DNA of 32,899 nucleotides, from assembly GCA_015485375.1 (NCBI GenBank), contig WFTU01000370.1:1-32899 (forward strand), in the 5' to 3' direction. The translations under genes were made by a program, and so were the position numbers. How positions within the stretch are numbered: the first letter of the stretch is position 1; every line of letters starts with the position of its first letter. Under the pieces are notes generated by a model. It was not told the origin of the DNA. It was given only the letters and a program-made list of their open reading frames with translations, and did not search any database. Of this stretch, positions 1 through 7,449 are shown in pieces. The DNA is from Paracoccaceae bacterium. GTDB lineage: Bacteria; Pseudomonadota; Alphaproteobacteria; Rhodobacterales; Rhodobacteraceae.

Positions 1-186
1 GTGCTGATGGTGGGCGGCTCGATTCCGGGTGAAACCAAGACCATCGCGATTTCCATATATGACCGGTTGCAGGCGTTTGACGATGCGGCGGCGGCGCAGA
101 TGTCGGCCTTCCTGCTGGTGTTCTCGCTGGCGGTGATCTGGCTGACGTTTACACTGTCGCGGCGCATCGGGCGGAGGGCCGGATAG
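1..186 (+). CDS. modB: Molybdate ABC transporter permease ModB, C-terminal fragment
   Basis: This is the 3' end of a gene that starts before the window; the GTG at base 1 is an internal codon. The 61 visible residues include a PGETKTIAISIYD stretch typical of the last cytoplasmic/periplasmic loop of ModB-type permeases, then one hydrophobic segment (about residues 37-54) and a short basic tail, RRIGRRAG. The stop codon directly abuts the ATG of the downstream ATPase gene, so the two are translationally coupled. ModB forms the inner-membrane channel of the high-affinity molybdate importer. The family call rests on the C-terminal motif and on the adjoining modC; most of the protein cannot be seen. 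Confidence 0.82.
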   Translation: MLMVGGSIPGETKTIAISIYDRLQAFDDAAAAQMSAFLLVFSLAVIWLTFTLSRRIGRRAG

Positions 187-1287
187 ATGGGCGAGTTGCG
201 AGTCGATATCCGCCAGAAGGGACCGGTGCCGCTGGATGTGCATTTTGCCTGCCAGCCGGGCGAGGTGTTGGCGCTGGTCGGGCCGTCAGGGGGCGGCAAG
301 TCCACGGTGCTGCGCGCCATCGCGGGAACGCTGCGGCCAGCGGGCGGGCGGATCTCGGTAGGTGATCGGGTCTGGCTGGATGACGGGGTATTTGCGAAGG
401 CGCACCGGCGGCGGGTCGGCATGGTGTTCCAGAGTTACGCGCTGTTTCCGCATATGACGGCGCTCGGCAATGTCATGGCGGCCCTGCCGCCGGAGGCGGG
501 CGCGGCGGACAGGCTGCGCGCGCAAGCCCTGCTGGAACAGGTGCATCTGGCGGGGCTGGAGAACCGGCGTCCGGCGGAGCTGTCGGGCGGGCAGCAACAG
601 CGCGTGGCGGTGGCACGCGCCTTGGCACGGGCGCCGGAGGTGCTGTTGCTGGACGAGCCGTTCTCGGCCGTGGACAAGGCGACGCGGATGCGGCTTTACC
701 GCGAGATTTCGCTGCTCAAGGAGAGCTTCGACATGCCGGTGGTGCTGGTCACGCACGATCTGGACGAGGCCATGCTGCTGGCCGACCGCATGGTGGTCCT
801 GCATCACGGCACCACCCTGCAGGAGGGCACGCCGGAGGAAATCACCACGGCGCCGGTCTCGCCGGAAGTGGCGAAGCTGGTTGATATGCACAATATTTTC
901 AAGGCAACGGTGGTCGGGGAAGCGGGCAAACAGATGCTCGACTGGAACGGCCTGATGCTGGAACTGGACGGGCAGGCGGGGCTGGTTGTTGGCGAGAGCG
1001 TGGACTGGGTGGTGCCGGACGGGTTTGTCGTGCTGCACCGGCGGGATCGCCCCTCGCGCGGGGAGCGGGAAAATCCGGTTTCCGGCAAGGTCTGCTCGCT
1101 GGTGACGATCGGACAGACCAGCCATATCGCGCTGCTGCCGGATAATGATCGCGACAAACCGCTGCGCTTTTCCGTTCCGCGCCATGTAGCGACCCGCAAC
1201 GGGCTGGAAATCGGGGTGGATGCCGGCGTTTCCATCCTTGCGGAAGGCATCCATATTATGCGCCCCCAGGGTTGCAAAGGGGGCTGA
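187..1287 (+). CDS. modC: Molybdate ABC transporter ATP-binding protein ModC
   Basis: This 366-residue ATPase would energise molybdate import at the cytoplasmic face of ModB. The Walker A motif GPSGGGKST is at residues 32-40, the signature LSGGQ at 132-136, the Walker B Asp at 156 (LLLDEP) and the H-loop His at 190 (VTHDLDEA). A C-terminal region from about residue 290 resembles the TOBE/Mop oxyanion-binding domain that separates ModC from generic ATPases. The ATG follows the modB stop with no gap and has a GGAGGG-type site upstream. Molybdate import is functionally tied to the NarG molybdoenzyme encoded further along. A sulfate or tungstate transporter ATPase is possible but less likely given the ModB-like neighbour. 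Confidence 0.88.
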   Translation: MGELRVDIRQKGPVPLDVHFACQPGEVLALVGPSGGGKSTVLRAIAGTLRPAGGRISVGDRVWLDDGVFAKAHRRRVGMVFQSYALFPHMTALGNVMAALPPEAGAADRLRAQALLEQVHLAGLENRRPAELSGGQQQRVAVARALARAPEVLLLDEPFSAVDKATRMRLYREISLLKESFDMPVVLVTHDLDEAMLLADRMVVLHHGTTLQEGTPEEITTAPVSPEVAKLVDMHNIFKATVVGEAGKQMLDWNGLMLELDGQAGLVVGESVDWVVPDGFVVLHRRDRPSRGERENPVSGKVCSLVTIGQTSHIALLPDNDRDKPLRFSVPRHVATRNGLEIGVDAGVSILAEGIHIMRPQGCKGG

Positions 1288-1376
1288 CGCCGCCAATATA
1301 CCATAGCAGGACGCGCATGGGCGCGTGGATGAATTCATGCCGGAAATCAGCGGCATAAACCTTTGAGGGACTGCAT

Positions 1377-2294
1377 ATGGACGATCCGTACAAAATACTC
1401 GGTGTGGACAAATCCGCCAGTGATGCGGAGATCAAGAAGGCCTATCGCAAGCTGGCCAAGAAATACCACCCCGACCTGAACCCCTCGGACAAGAACGCCG
1501 AGGCGAAGTTTCAGGAAATCTCGGGCGCGAATGATCTGCTGGGCGATCCGGAGAAACGGGCGCGCTTTGACCGTGGCGAAATCGACGCCAGCGGGCAGGA
1601 AACACCCGAACACCAGTATTACAAGCAATATGGCGGCCGCCCCGGTGCGCAGCAGTATAGCGCCGAGGGGGATTTCGACGATCTGGGGGATATATTCTCG
1701 CAGATGTTCGGGCAGCGCGGCGGGGCCGGTCCCCGGGGCGCGGCGGGTGGCCAGCGGTTTGACATGAAAGGTGGCGATGCGCGCTATCATCTGGCGGTCG
1801 ATTTTCTGGATGCAGTGAACGGCAATCCGCAGCGGATCGTGCTGCCGGACGGGTCTTCGCTGGAGGTGAAAATCCCGCAGGGGATCAAGAACGGCCAGAC
1901 CATCCGCCTGAAAGGCAAGGGCCAGCCGGGGATCGGCAGCGGTCCGCCGGGCGATGCCTATGTGGAGATCGAGGTGCGGCCGCATAAAACCTTCAAACGC
2001 GAGGGCAACGATATTGTGGTCGATGTGCCGATCAGCTTTGACGAGGCGGTGCTGGGCGGCAAGATCGACGTGCCGACCATCGACGGACGTGTGCGGGTGA
2101 ATGTGCCGGGCGGCGCCAGTTCCGGCCAGACGCTGCGGCTGAAAGGCAAGGGCGTGAAACCGCGCAAGGGCAAAACGGGCGACCAGCGCTGTGTGCTGAA
2201 AATCGTCATGCCGAAAGAGATTGATGACGATTTGAAAACCTTCGCCGAGAAATGGCGCAAGGACCATGCTTATAACCCGCGCGAAAATATGTGA
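1377..2294 (+). CDS. cbpA: J-domain co-chaperone, CbpA-type (class B DnaJ)
   Basis: The 305-residue protein starts with a J-domain (about residues 3-67) whose HPD motif at 31-33 stimulates the DnaK ATPase. A Gly/Phe/Gln-rich linker (about 68-120) follows, then two beta-rich DnaJ C-terminal substrate-binding domains (about 125-300). The CxxCxGxG zinc-finger repeats of classical DnaJ are absent, so this is a CbpA/class B J-protein. It acts in the cytoplasm in protein folding. The ATG is preceded by a GAGGGA site. The 89-bp gap from modC holds only a weak 6-bp hairpin (1337-1342/1351-1356). The next gene, a CbpM-like modulator, overlaps its end region and supports the call. Confidence 0.88.
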   Translation: MDDPYKILGVDKSASDAEIKKAYRKLAKKYHPDLNPSDKNAEAKFQEISGANDLLGDPEKRARFDRGEIDASGQETPEHQYYKQYGGRPGAQQYSAEGDFDDLGDIFSQMFGQRGGAGPRGAAGGQRFDMKGGDARYHLAVDFLDAVNGNPQRIVLPDGSSLEVKIPQGIKNGQTIRLKGKGQPGIGSGPPGDAYVEIEVRPHKTFKREGNDIVVDVPISFDEAVLGGKIDVPTIDGRVRVNVPGGASSGQTLRLKGKGVKPRKGKTGDQRCVLKIVMPKEIDDDLKTFAEKWRKDHAYNPRENM

Positions 2295-2302
2295 GGTGGA
2301 TG

Positions 2303-2629
2303 ATGATACCGGAAAAGAAAGTGATCGAGATCGTCAGGACGGTAAACCCCGACCAGCTCCATGTCTGGGTGCGCGAGGAATGGGTGCGTCCGGCGCAAAG
2401 CGAGGCGGAACCGGTCTATAACGAGGCTGACGTCGCGCGGGTACGCCTGCTCGATATGCTCGACAACCAGCTGGAGGTCGGGCGCGAGGCGATCCCGATC
2501 ATCCTGTCGCTGATCGACCAGATCCACGATATGCGCGCGCAGATGCAGGTGCTGAGCGGCGTGATCGAGGAGCAGCCCGAGGATGTGCGGCTGCAGGTGC
2601 TGAAGCTGGCGCTGGAGCGCTGCCAATAA
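2303..2629 (+). CDS. cbpM: Chaperone modulator CbpM-like protein
   Basis: This small protein, 108 residues from ATG 2303, resembles the CbpM/MerR-type helix-turn-helix family that binds the J-domain of CbpA and restrains it. Visible features are an N-terminal winged-helix-like segment (EADVARVRLLDMLDNQLEV) and a C-terminal helical, coiled-coil-like region rich in Leu and Gln. Starts at GTG 2291 and ATG 2300 are also in frame. ATG 2303 is preferred because GAGG at 2293-2296 then lies at a normal distance. It immediately follows the cbpA stop, the standard cbpA-cbpM arrangement. The function is inferred from fold and synteny. Confidence 0.8.
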   Translation: MIPEKKVIEIVRTVNPDQLHVWVREEWVRPAQSEAEPVYNEADVARVRLLDMLDNQLEVGREAIPIILSLIDQIHDMRAQMQVLSGVIEEQPEDVRLQVLKLALERCQ

Positions 2630-2665
2630 AAAACGCCCGGGAGCCGAAACTCCCGGGCGTTTTTT
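2628..2665. terminator. Bidirectional Rho-independent terminator
   Basis: A perfect 10-bp GC-rich stem (CGCCCGGGAG at 2634-2643, CTCCCGGGCG at 2650-2659) with a 6-nt loop is flanked by six A on the left and six T on the right. It can end transcription of cbpM on the plus strand and of the converging metallochaperone gene on the minus strand. It overlaps the cbpM stop codon. Confidence 0.95.
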
Positions 2666-2683
2666 CTTCAAGAGCGGATAATC

Positions 2684-2884
2684 CTACTCGACCGGGGTGG
2701 CCTCGTAGCCTTCGCCTTTCATGGCGGCAAGGATCGCGGCCTGGTCAACGCTGGCCTCGATTTCGACGGTGCGGGTGTCGAGATCGGGTTTGACGCTGGC
2801 ATTGGCATCGAGCGCCTTTACAGCGCCTTCGATGGCCGAGGTGCAGTGGCCGCAGCTCATTTCGGGAACGGAATATTTGGTCAT
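2684..2884 (-). CDS. copZ: Heavy-metal-associated (HMA) domain metallochaperone, CopZ-like
   Basis: This 66-residue single-domain protein carries the HMA metal-binding motif MSCGHC, with Cys11 and Cys14 chelating a soft metal, normally Cu(I), for delivery to a P-type ATPase. Its length is that of a free-standing CopZ/Atx1-type chaperone, with the expected beta-alpha-beta-beta-alpha-beta pattern and a C-terminal GYEATPVE strand. The ATG has an AAAGGTGA site just upstream on the minus strand. It stands alone, converging on cbpM across the shared terminator. No copper ATPase or CueR-type operator is visible nearby, so the metal is inferred from the family. Confidence 0.88.
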   Translation of the reverse strand: MTKYSVPEMSCGHCTSAIEGAVKALDANASVKPDLDTRTVEIEASVDQAAILAAMKGEGYEATPVE

Positions 2885-3195
2885 TTTTTCACCTTTTAGT
2901 CTGGTTCAACCGGATCGGTTCACAGGGGAATCTAGCCTTCAAGGGGCCTCCGAACAAGGGCAATTTCCAACCGTTTCGGCGAGCGCAAAGATTCCACTGG
3001 CTGGAGTGTTTGGCGGGGCCGGAAAATATTAAACAGTAATAACAGTATGTTAATATGCCGATTTTTCCGGTTTTCGCGGATTGTAACATTTCCGTGTTCG
3101 GGCGGGGGATTTTCAGGCGCTGTCGTTTTCCGATTGCCATTCCGACCGGAATGCCGCCAGTATATCGACAGGCGTAAAGATCGGAGAACAGGTGG
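2885..3195. other. Divergent intergenic region with nested inverted repeat
   Basis: These 311 bp separate the metallochaperone gene from the kinase gene and contain no credible coding frame. The central part is AT-rich. It holds a nested inverted repeat: outer arms CCGGAAAA (3019-3026) and TTTTCCGG (3063-3070), and inner arms ATATTAA (3026-3032) and TTAATAT (3050-3056). Inside lies a direct repeat AACAGTA (3032-3038 and 3041-3047). It probably contains the promoters for both flanking genes, but no clear -35/-10 pair or known operator was recognised. Confidence 0.6.
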
Positions 3196-4080
3196 TTGGA
3201 CAAAGAGGCTTTGGATAGAATCCGGACGCTGCCGCTCTGGTCCGGAGCGCTGCGGATCGAGCCGCTCGGCGGCGGGCGCACCAACCTCAATTTTATAGTC
3301 GCGGACGATCGCGCGAAATATGTGGTGCGCTTCGGCCACGACATTCCCGAACACCACGTTATGCGTTTCAACGAACTGGCTGCCAGCCGCGCCGCCCATG
3401 CCGCGGGCCTGTCGCCGGAGGTGCTGTATGCGGATGGCGGCATCACGGTTCTGCCTTATATCGAGAGCCATACGCTTGAGGAAAGCGATGTCGGCAAGCC
3501 GCAATACCTGCCGCGTATCGTTGCCCTGATGCGGGCTTGTCATCACGACATTCCGCGCCACTTCCGTGGCCCCGCGCTGGTGTTCTGGGTGTTTCAGGTG
3601 GTCCGCGACTATGCCGCCACACTGACGGAAGCGCGCAGCCCCCATACCGCCCTGCTGCCGGAGTTTCTGGAGATCGCCGCCACGCTGGAGCAGGCCGTCG
3701 GCAAGGTGGAACTGGTGTTCGGGCATAACGACTGGATGGCGGCCAATATCCTCGATGACGGGGCGCGGCTGTGGCTGATCGACTGGGACTATGCCGGTTT
3801 CAATTCGCCGCTGTTCGATCTGGGCGGGCTGGCCTCCAACAACCAGCTTGATGCGGTGCAGGAGGCCGAGATGCTGGCGCTCTATTTCGGCGCGCCACCC
3901 GATGCGGGGCTGCTTAAACGCTACCATGCGATGAAATGCGCCTCGCTGTTGCGCGAAACCATGTGGAGCATGGTGTCCGAGGCGACCTCGACGCTCGATA
4001 TCGACTATGCCGCCTATACGGCGGAAAATCTGGCGCGCTTCAGGCGGGCCTATGAAACCTACAGGGGGTCCTATGGCTGA
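3196..4080 (+). CDS. Choline kinase / aminoglycoside phosphotransferase family protein
   Basis: This 294-residue cytoplasmic kinase has the APH/choline-kinase fold. A glycine-rich nucleotide loop (LGGGRTNLNFIV) lies near residue 24. The catalytic loop is HNDWMAAN (His177, Asp179, Asn184) and the metal-binding DFG-equivalent is LIDWDYAG (Asp196, Asp198). LicA-type choline kinases use the same HND...N and IDWEY motifs, so phosphorylation of choline or a related amino alcohol is the best guess. The start is TTG 3196, because a stop at 3175-3177 excludes anything earlier; GGAG at 3183-3186 is the likely ribosome site. It overlaps the next gene by 8 bp, so the two are coupled. The substrate is not proven. 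Confidence 0.78.
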   Translation: MDKEALDRIRTLPLWSGALRIEPLGGGRTNLNFIVADDRAKYVVRFGHDIPEHHVMRFNELAASRAAHAAGLSPEVLYADGGITVLPYIESHTLEESDVGKPQYLPRIVALMRACHHDIPRHFRGPALVFWVFQVVRDYAATLTEARSPHTALLPEFLEIAATLEQAVGKVELVFGHNDWMAANILDDGARLWLIDWDYAGFNSPLFDLGGLASNNQLDAVQEAEMLALYFGAPPDAGLLKRYHAMKCASLLRETMWSMVSEATSTLDIDYAAYTAENLARFRRAYETYRGSYG

Positions 4081-6508
4081 CATTCCTTCGGCGGCGAAAA
4101 CCGTGATCATCGGCGGCGGCATCATCGGCTGCTCGACGGCCTATCATCTGGCCAAAGCGGGCGAGGAAGTGGTGCTGCTGGAACGTAAAAAGCTGACCTC
4201 CGGCACCACCTTCCATGCGGCGGGGCTGGTGGGGCAGTTGCGCTCGAACGCCAATATCACGCAGTTGCTGGGCTATTCGGTGGAGCTTTACAATTCCATC
4301 GAGGCGGAAACCGGCCTTGGCACCGGCTGGAAGATGAACGGCGGTCTGCGGCTGGCCTGCAACGCTGAACGCTGGACCGAGGTGAAGCGGCAGGCGACCA
4401 CGGCGCATTCCTTCGGGCTGCAAATGGACCTGCTGACCCCGCAGGAGGCGCAGGACCTGTGGCCGCTGATGAATGTGGACGACGTGGTCGGGGCGGCGTT
4501 CATGCCGACCGACGGGCAGGCGAACCCCTCCGACATCACCATGGCGCTGGCCAAGGGCGCGCGCATGGCGGGGGCGCGGATTGTCGAGGATTGCAAGGTG
4601 ACGGACCTTGAAATCGACAAGGGTAAAATTCGCGCGGTGATCACAGAACAGGGCCGGATAGAGTGTGAGAAGGTCGTGCTGTGCGCCGGCCAGTGGAGCC
4701 GCGATTTTGCCGCCCGTTTCGGGGTTAACGTGCCGCTGGTCAGCATGGAACACCAGTATATGGTGACGGAGCCGATCGAAGGCATGCCGAAAAACCTGCC
4801 GACCCTGCGCGACCCCGACCGGCTGACCTATTACAAGGAAGAGGTCGGCGGGCTGGTCATGGGCGGCTACGAGGCGAACCCGATCCCCTGGGCGGTGGAG
4901 GGCATACCGCAGGGGTTCCACTATTCCCTGCTGGACGCGAATTTCGAGCATTTCGAGCCGCTGGTGGAGCTGGCGCTGGGCCGCGTGCCGGCGCTGGAAA
5001 CCGCCGGCATCAAAACCCTGACCAACGGGCCGGAGAGTTTTACGCCGGACGGCAATTTCATCATCGGCGAGGCGCCGGAGTTGGCGAACTTTTTCGTCGG
5101 GGCCGGCTTCAACGCTTTCGGCATTGCCGCCGGTGGCGGGGCAGGGATGGCGCTGGCCGAATGGGTGCGAAACGGCGAGCCGCCCTTTGACCTCTGGTCC
5201 GCAGATATCCGCCGATTCGGGCGCCCGCATTTCGACACCGACTGGATCCGCACCCGCACGGTGGAGGCCTATGGCAAGCATTACACGATGGACTGGCCTT
5301 ACGAGGAACATGCCTCGGGGCGGCCGAACCGGCTTTCTCCTTTGTATCAAAACCTCAAAGCGCAGGGGGCCTGTTTTGGCGAGAAGCTCGGCTGGGAAAG
5401 ACCGAACTGGTTCGCGGGGGAGGGCGAGACGCCCGGGGATGTCTACAGCTTCGGCCGCCAGAACTGGTTCGACGCGGTCGGGCGCGAACACAGGGCCGCG
5501 CGCGAGGCCGCGGTGCTGTTCGACCAGAGCAGTTTTGCCAAATTCGCGCTCAAGGGGCCGGATGCGCTGGCGGCGCTCGACTGGATTTGTGCCAACGACG
5601 TGGACAAGCCGGTCGGCACGCTGACCTATACGCAGATGCTGAATGACCACGGCGGGATCGAGTGTGATCTGACCGTGGCGCGGGTGGCGGAGGAGGAATT
5701 CTATATCGTCACCGGCACGGGGTTCGCGACGCATGATTTCGACTGGATCAGCCGCAATATCCCCGAGGGGATGAATTGCCAGTTGTTCGATATCACCTCG
5801 GCCAATGCGGTTCTGTCACTGATGGGGCCAAAGGCGCGTGATATTTTGCAAAGCGTGACGCGGGCCGACGTGTCTAACGAGGCCTTCCCGTTCGGAACGA
5901 TCAAAACCGCCGGCATCGCCGGATGCCCGGTGCAGGCCTTGCGCGTCACCTATGTTGGCGAACTGGGGTGGGAGCTGCATTTGCCGGTCGAATACGCCGT
6001 GAATGTCTATGATGCGCTGATGCAGGCGGGCGAACCACACGGGTTGCAGAATGCCGGTTACCGCGCGATCGAGAGTTTGCGCCTTGAAAAAGGCTATCGG
6101 GCCTGGGGCAGCGATATCGGGCCGGACCACACGCCGTTCGAGGCCGGTCTGGGCTGGGCCGTCAAGCTGCGCAAGAACACCCCGTTCAGGGGGCGCGAGG
6201 CCGTGGAGGCGCAGAAATCCGGCGGAGTCGATAAAATGCTGGCAGGATTCACCTGTGATCCCGATGTGGTGCTGCTGGGGCGCGAAACCCTGTATCGCGA
6301 TGGCGAACGGGTCGGCTGGCTGACCTCGGGCGGGTTCGGTTATACCGTCGGAAAGTCCATCGGCTACGGCTATGTGCGCGGCAAGGGCGTGACGCGCGAT
6401 TTTGTGCTGTCGGGGGCGTATGAGCTAGAGGTTGCGGGCGAACGTGTGCCTTGCCATGTGCATATGGCACCGCTCTATGACCCGAAAATGGAGCGGGTGA
6501 AGGCCTGA
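4073..6508 (+). CDS. FAD-dependent dimethylglycine/sarcosine dehydrogenase-like protein with GcvT domain
   Basis: The protein has 811 residues from ATG 4073, which follows an AGGGGG site and overlaps the kinase stop. The N-terminal half is a DAO-type flavoprotein: GGGIIG dinucleotide loop at residues 14-19 and SGTTFHAAGL with His48 at the position used for covalent FAD in dimethylglycine and sarcosine dehydrogenases. A linker FAO_M-type region follows, and the C-terminal half is a GcvT aminomethyltransferase-like, folate-binding domain. The family oxidatively removes N-methyl groups and passes the C1 unit to tetrahydrofolate. With the upstream choline-kinase-like gene it points to choline/betaine-derived methylamine metabolism. 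Dimethylglycine, sarcosine or another N-methyl compound could be the substrate. An earlier in-frame ATG at 4007 lies inside the kinase gene and is rejected. Confidence 0.85.
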   Translation: MADIPSAAKTVIIGGGIIGCSTAYHLAKAGEEVVLLERKKLTSGTTFHAAGLVGQLRSNANITQLLGYSVELYNSIEAETGLGTGWKMNGGLRLACNAERWTEVKRQATTAHSFGLQMDLLTPQEAQDLWPLMNVDDVVGAAFMPTDGQANPSDITMALAKGARMAGARIVEDCKVTDLEIDKGKIRAVITEQGRIECEKVVLCAGQWSRDFAARFGVNVPLVSMEHQYMVTEPIEGMPKNLPTLRDPDRLTYYKEEVGGLVMGGYEANPIPWAVEGIPQGFHYSLLDANFEHFEPLVELALGRVPALETAGIKTLTNGPESFTPDGNFIIGEAPELANFFVGAGFNAFGIAAGGGAGMALAEWVRNGEPPFDLWSADIRRFGRPHFDTDWIRTRTVEAYGKHYTMDWPYEEHASGRPNRLSPLYQNLKAQGACFGEKLGWERPNWFAGEGETPGDVYSFGRQNWFDAVGREHRAAREAAVLFDQSSFAKFALKGPDALAALDWICANDVDKPVGTLTYTQMLNDHGGIECDLTVARVAEEEFYIVTGTGFATHDFDWISRNIPEGMNCQLFDITSANAVLSLMGPKARDILQSVTRADVSNEAFPFGTIKTAGIAGCPVQALRVTYVGELGWELHLPVEYAVNVYDALMQAGEPHGLQNAGYRAIESLRLEKGYRAWGSDIGPDHTPFEAGLGWAVKLRKNTPFRGREAVEAQKSGGVDKMLAGFTCDPDVVLLGRETLYRDGERVGWLTSGGFGYTVGKSIGYGYVRGKGVTRDFVLSGAYELEVAGERVPCHVHMAPLYDPKMERVKA

Positions 6509-6514
6509 GCATCC

Positions 6515-7201
6515 TCAGTCGATCAGCAGATCCGGTTTGGCGAAGGCTTTCAGCGCGTCCAGATCGGTAATCGCGATCATCTGCCCGTTCACCGTCACCC
6601 CGTGCGGTTTCAGGCTGTTGAAGGCGCGCGACAGGTTTTCCGGCGTCATGCCGAGATAGGACGCCAGCCGGCGCTTTTCGATCGGCAGGCGGAATTCCAG
6701 CGCGTCACCGTTGCGGTGGTGGTGCTTGAGCACATAATTCGCCAGCCGCTCCAGCGAGGAGCGCAGCTTCAGGTTTTTCATGTTCTTGATCGTGGCGCGG
6801 TAACAGCGGGCGAGTTCATCCACGATGGCAAAGGCGAAGGCCGTGTCCTTCATGAACACCGAACGCACGTTTTCCGAGGGCACCATGATAATGCGCGACT
6901 TTTCCAGCGTGCGCGCCGACATCAGGTTGGGCCGGTCCTTGATTGTGGCCGCCAGAATAAAGGTGGAGTTTGCGTAAAGCGTGGCTACCGATGTCTCGTG
7001 TTTGTTCCATGTGCTGAACAGTTCGACACAGCCGTCCTGCATGATATGCAGGAAATCCGGCGTATCGCCCTCCGATATCATCACCATGTTGGGCGGGAAG
7101 GTCTGCACAAAGGCCCCGCGCACAAGTTCCCCGAAGGATTCCTCCGCCATCCCGGCAAAAAGCGGCAGATCGCGGATTGATTCGAATTTCGCCGTTGTCA
7201 T
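6515..7201 (-). CDS. narR: Crp/Fnr-family regulator, NarR/Dnr-like
   Basis: The protein has 228 residues from ATG 7201, chosen over the upstream in-frame ATG at 7234 because of the GAGGG site just before it. An N-terminal cyclic-nucleotide-binding-type beta-barrel (about residues 10-125), a dimerisation helix (about 126-155) and a C-terminal winged helix are visible. The recognition helix reads PENLSR, with Glu188, Ser191 and Arg192 matching the ExxSR of FNR that reads TTGAT half sites. The N-terminal Cys cluster of FNR is missing, so it is not a 4Fe-4S oxygen sensor. It fits NarR of Paracoccus, known to sit upstream of nar genes and to respond to nitrate/nitrite. It diverges from narK1 and ends 6 bp from the dehydrogenase stop. 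Confidence 0.8.
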   Translation of the reverse strand: MTTAKFESIRDLPLFAGMAEESFGELVRGAFVQTFPPNMVMISEGDTPDFLHIMQDGCVELFSTWNKHETSVATLYANSTFILAATIKDRPNLMSARTLEKSRIIMVPSENVRSVFMKDTAFAFAIVDELARCYRATIKNMKNLKLRSSLERLANYVLKHHHRNGDALEFRLPIEKRRLASYLGMTPENLSRAFNSLKPHGVTVNGQMIAITDLDALKAFAKPDLLID

Positions 7202-7220
7202 CCTGTACCCTCGTTCCGAC

Positions 7221-7234
7221 TTGATAATTATCAA
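7221..7234. promoter_or_regulatory. Perfect FNR/NarR-type box upstream of narR
   Basis: TTGATAATTATCAA is a perfect 14-bp palindrome and an exact match to the FNR consensus TTGAT-N4-ATCAA. It ends 20 bp before the narR start codon on the minus strand. This close position favours autoregulation (repression or promoter overlap) of narR, and it is about 216 bp from the narK1 start. Confidence 0.85.
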
Positions 7235-7357
7235 TCCATAACCGGGGGGATGTCAACGGATTCCGGTGCAGATTTAGACCCTTTGATTGACGAGATGGCA
7301 TATGAAAAATGATAAAAATTCATAACTTATTAATTTATAAAGAAAAATAGGATTCCA

Positions 7358-7371
7358 TTGACGTGGATCAA
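7358..7371 (+). promoter_or_regulatory. FNR/NarR-type box of the narK1 promoter
   Basis: TTGACGTGGATCAA matches TTGAT-N4-ATCAA with one change in the left half site. Its centre is about 85 bp upstream of the narK1 ATG. If it acts as a class II site (centre at -41.5), transcription would start near 7406, at the left edge of a leader hairpin. It is the likely activation site for the nar operon. Confidence 0.75.
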
Positions 7372-7405
7372 TTCGCCCGCGCGTTTTTTGGTGTTCATGG
7401 AGGCA

Positions 7406-7433
7406 GAATTTAACGGCCGCAAGGGCCGAATTC
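7406..7433 (+). promoter_or_regulatory. Leader stem-loop before narK1
   Basis: GAATT (7406-7410) pairs with AATTC (7429-7433), and CGGCC (7414-7418) pairs with GGCCG (7424-7428), with a 3-nt bulge and a 5-nt loop. It ends 3 nt before the AGGAGGG ribosome site of narK1. It may protect the 5' end of the long nar transcript or affect translation initiation. There is no T-tract, so it is not an obvious terminator. Confidence 0.5.
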
Positions 7434-7449
7434 ATTAGGAGGGATAACA

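Noticed and set aside
1337..1356. Short inverted repeat ATGCCG/CGGCAT between modC and cbpA
   Set aside because: There are only 6 bp with an 8-nt loop and no T-tract, so it is too weak to call a terminator.
4040..5734. A 564-codon minus-strand frame opposite the dehydrogenase
   Set aside because: It is rich in Arg, His and Gln like other antisense shadows here and lies within a gene with clear FAD and GcvT motifs.
6509..6514. Possible terminator between the converging dehydrogenase and narR genes
   Set aside because: The gap is only 6 bp, and I saw no hairpin with a T-run spanning it. Each transcript probably reads into the other gene's 3' end.
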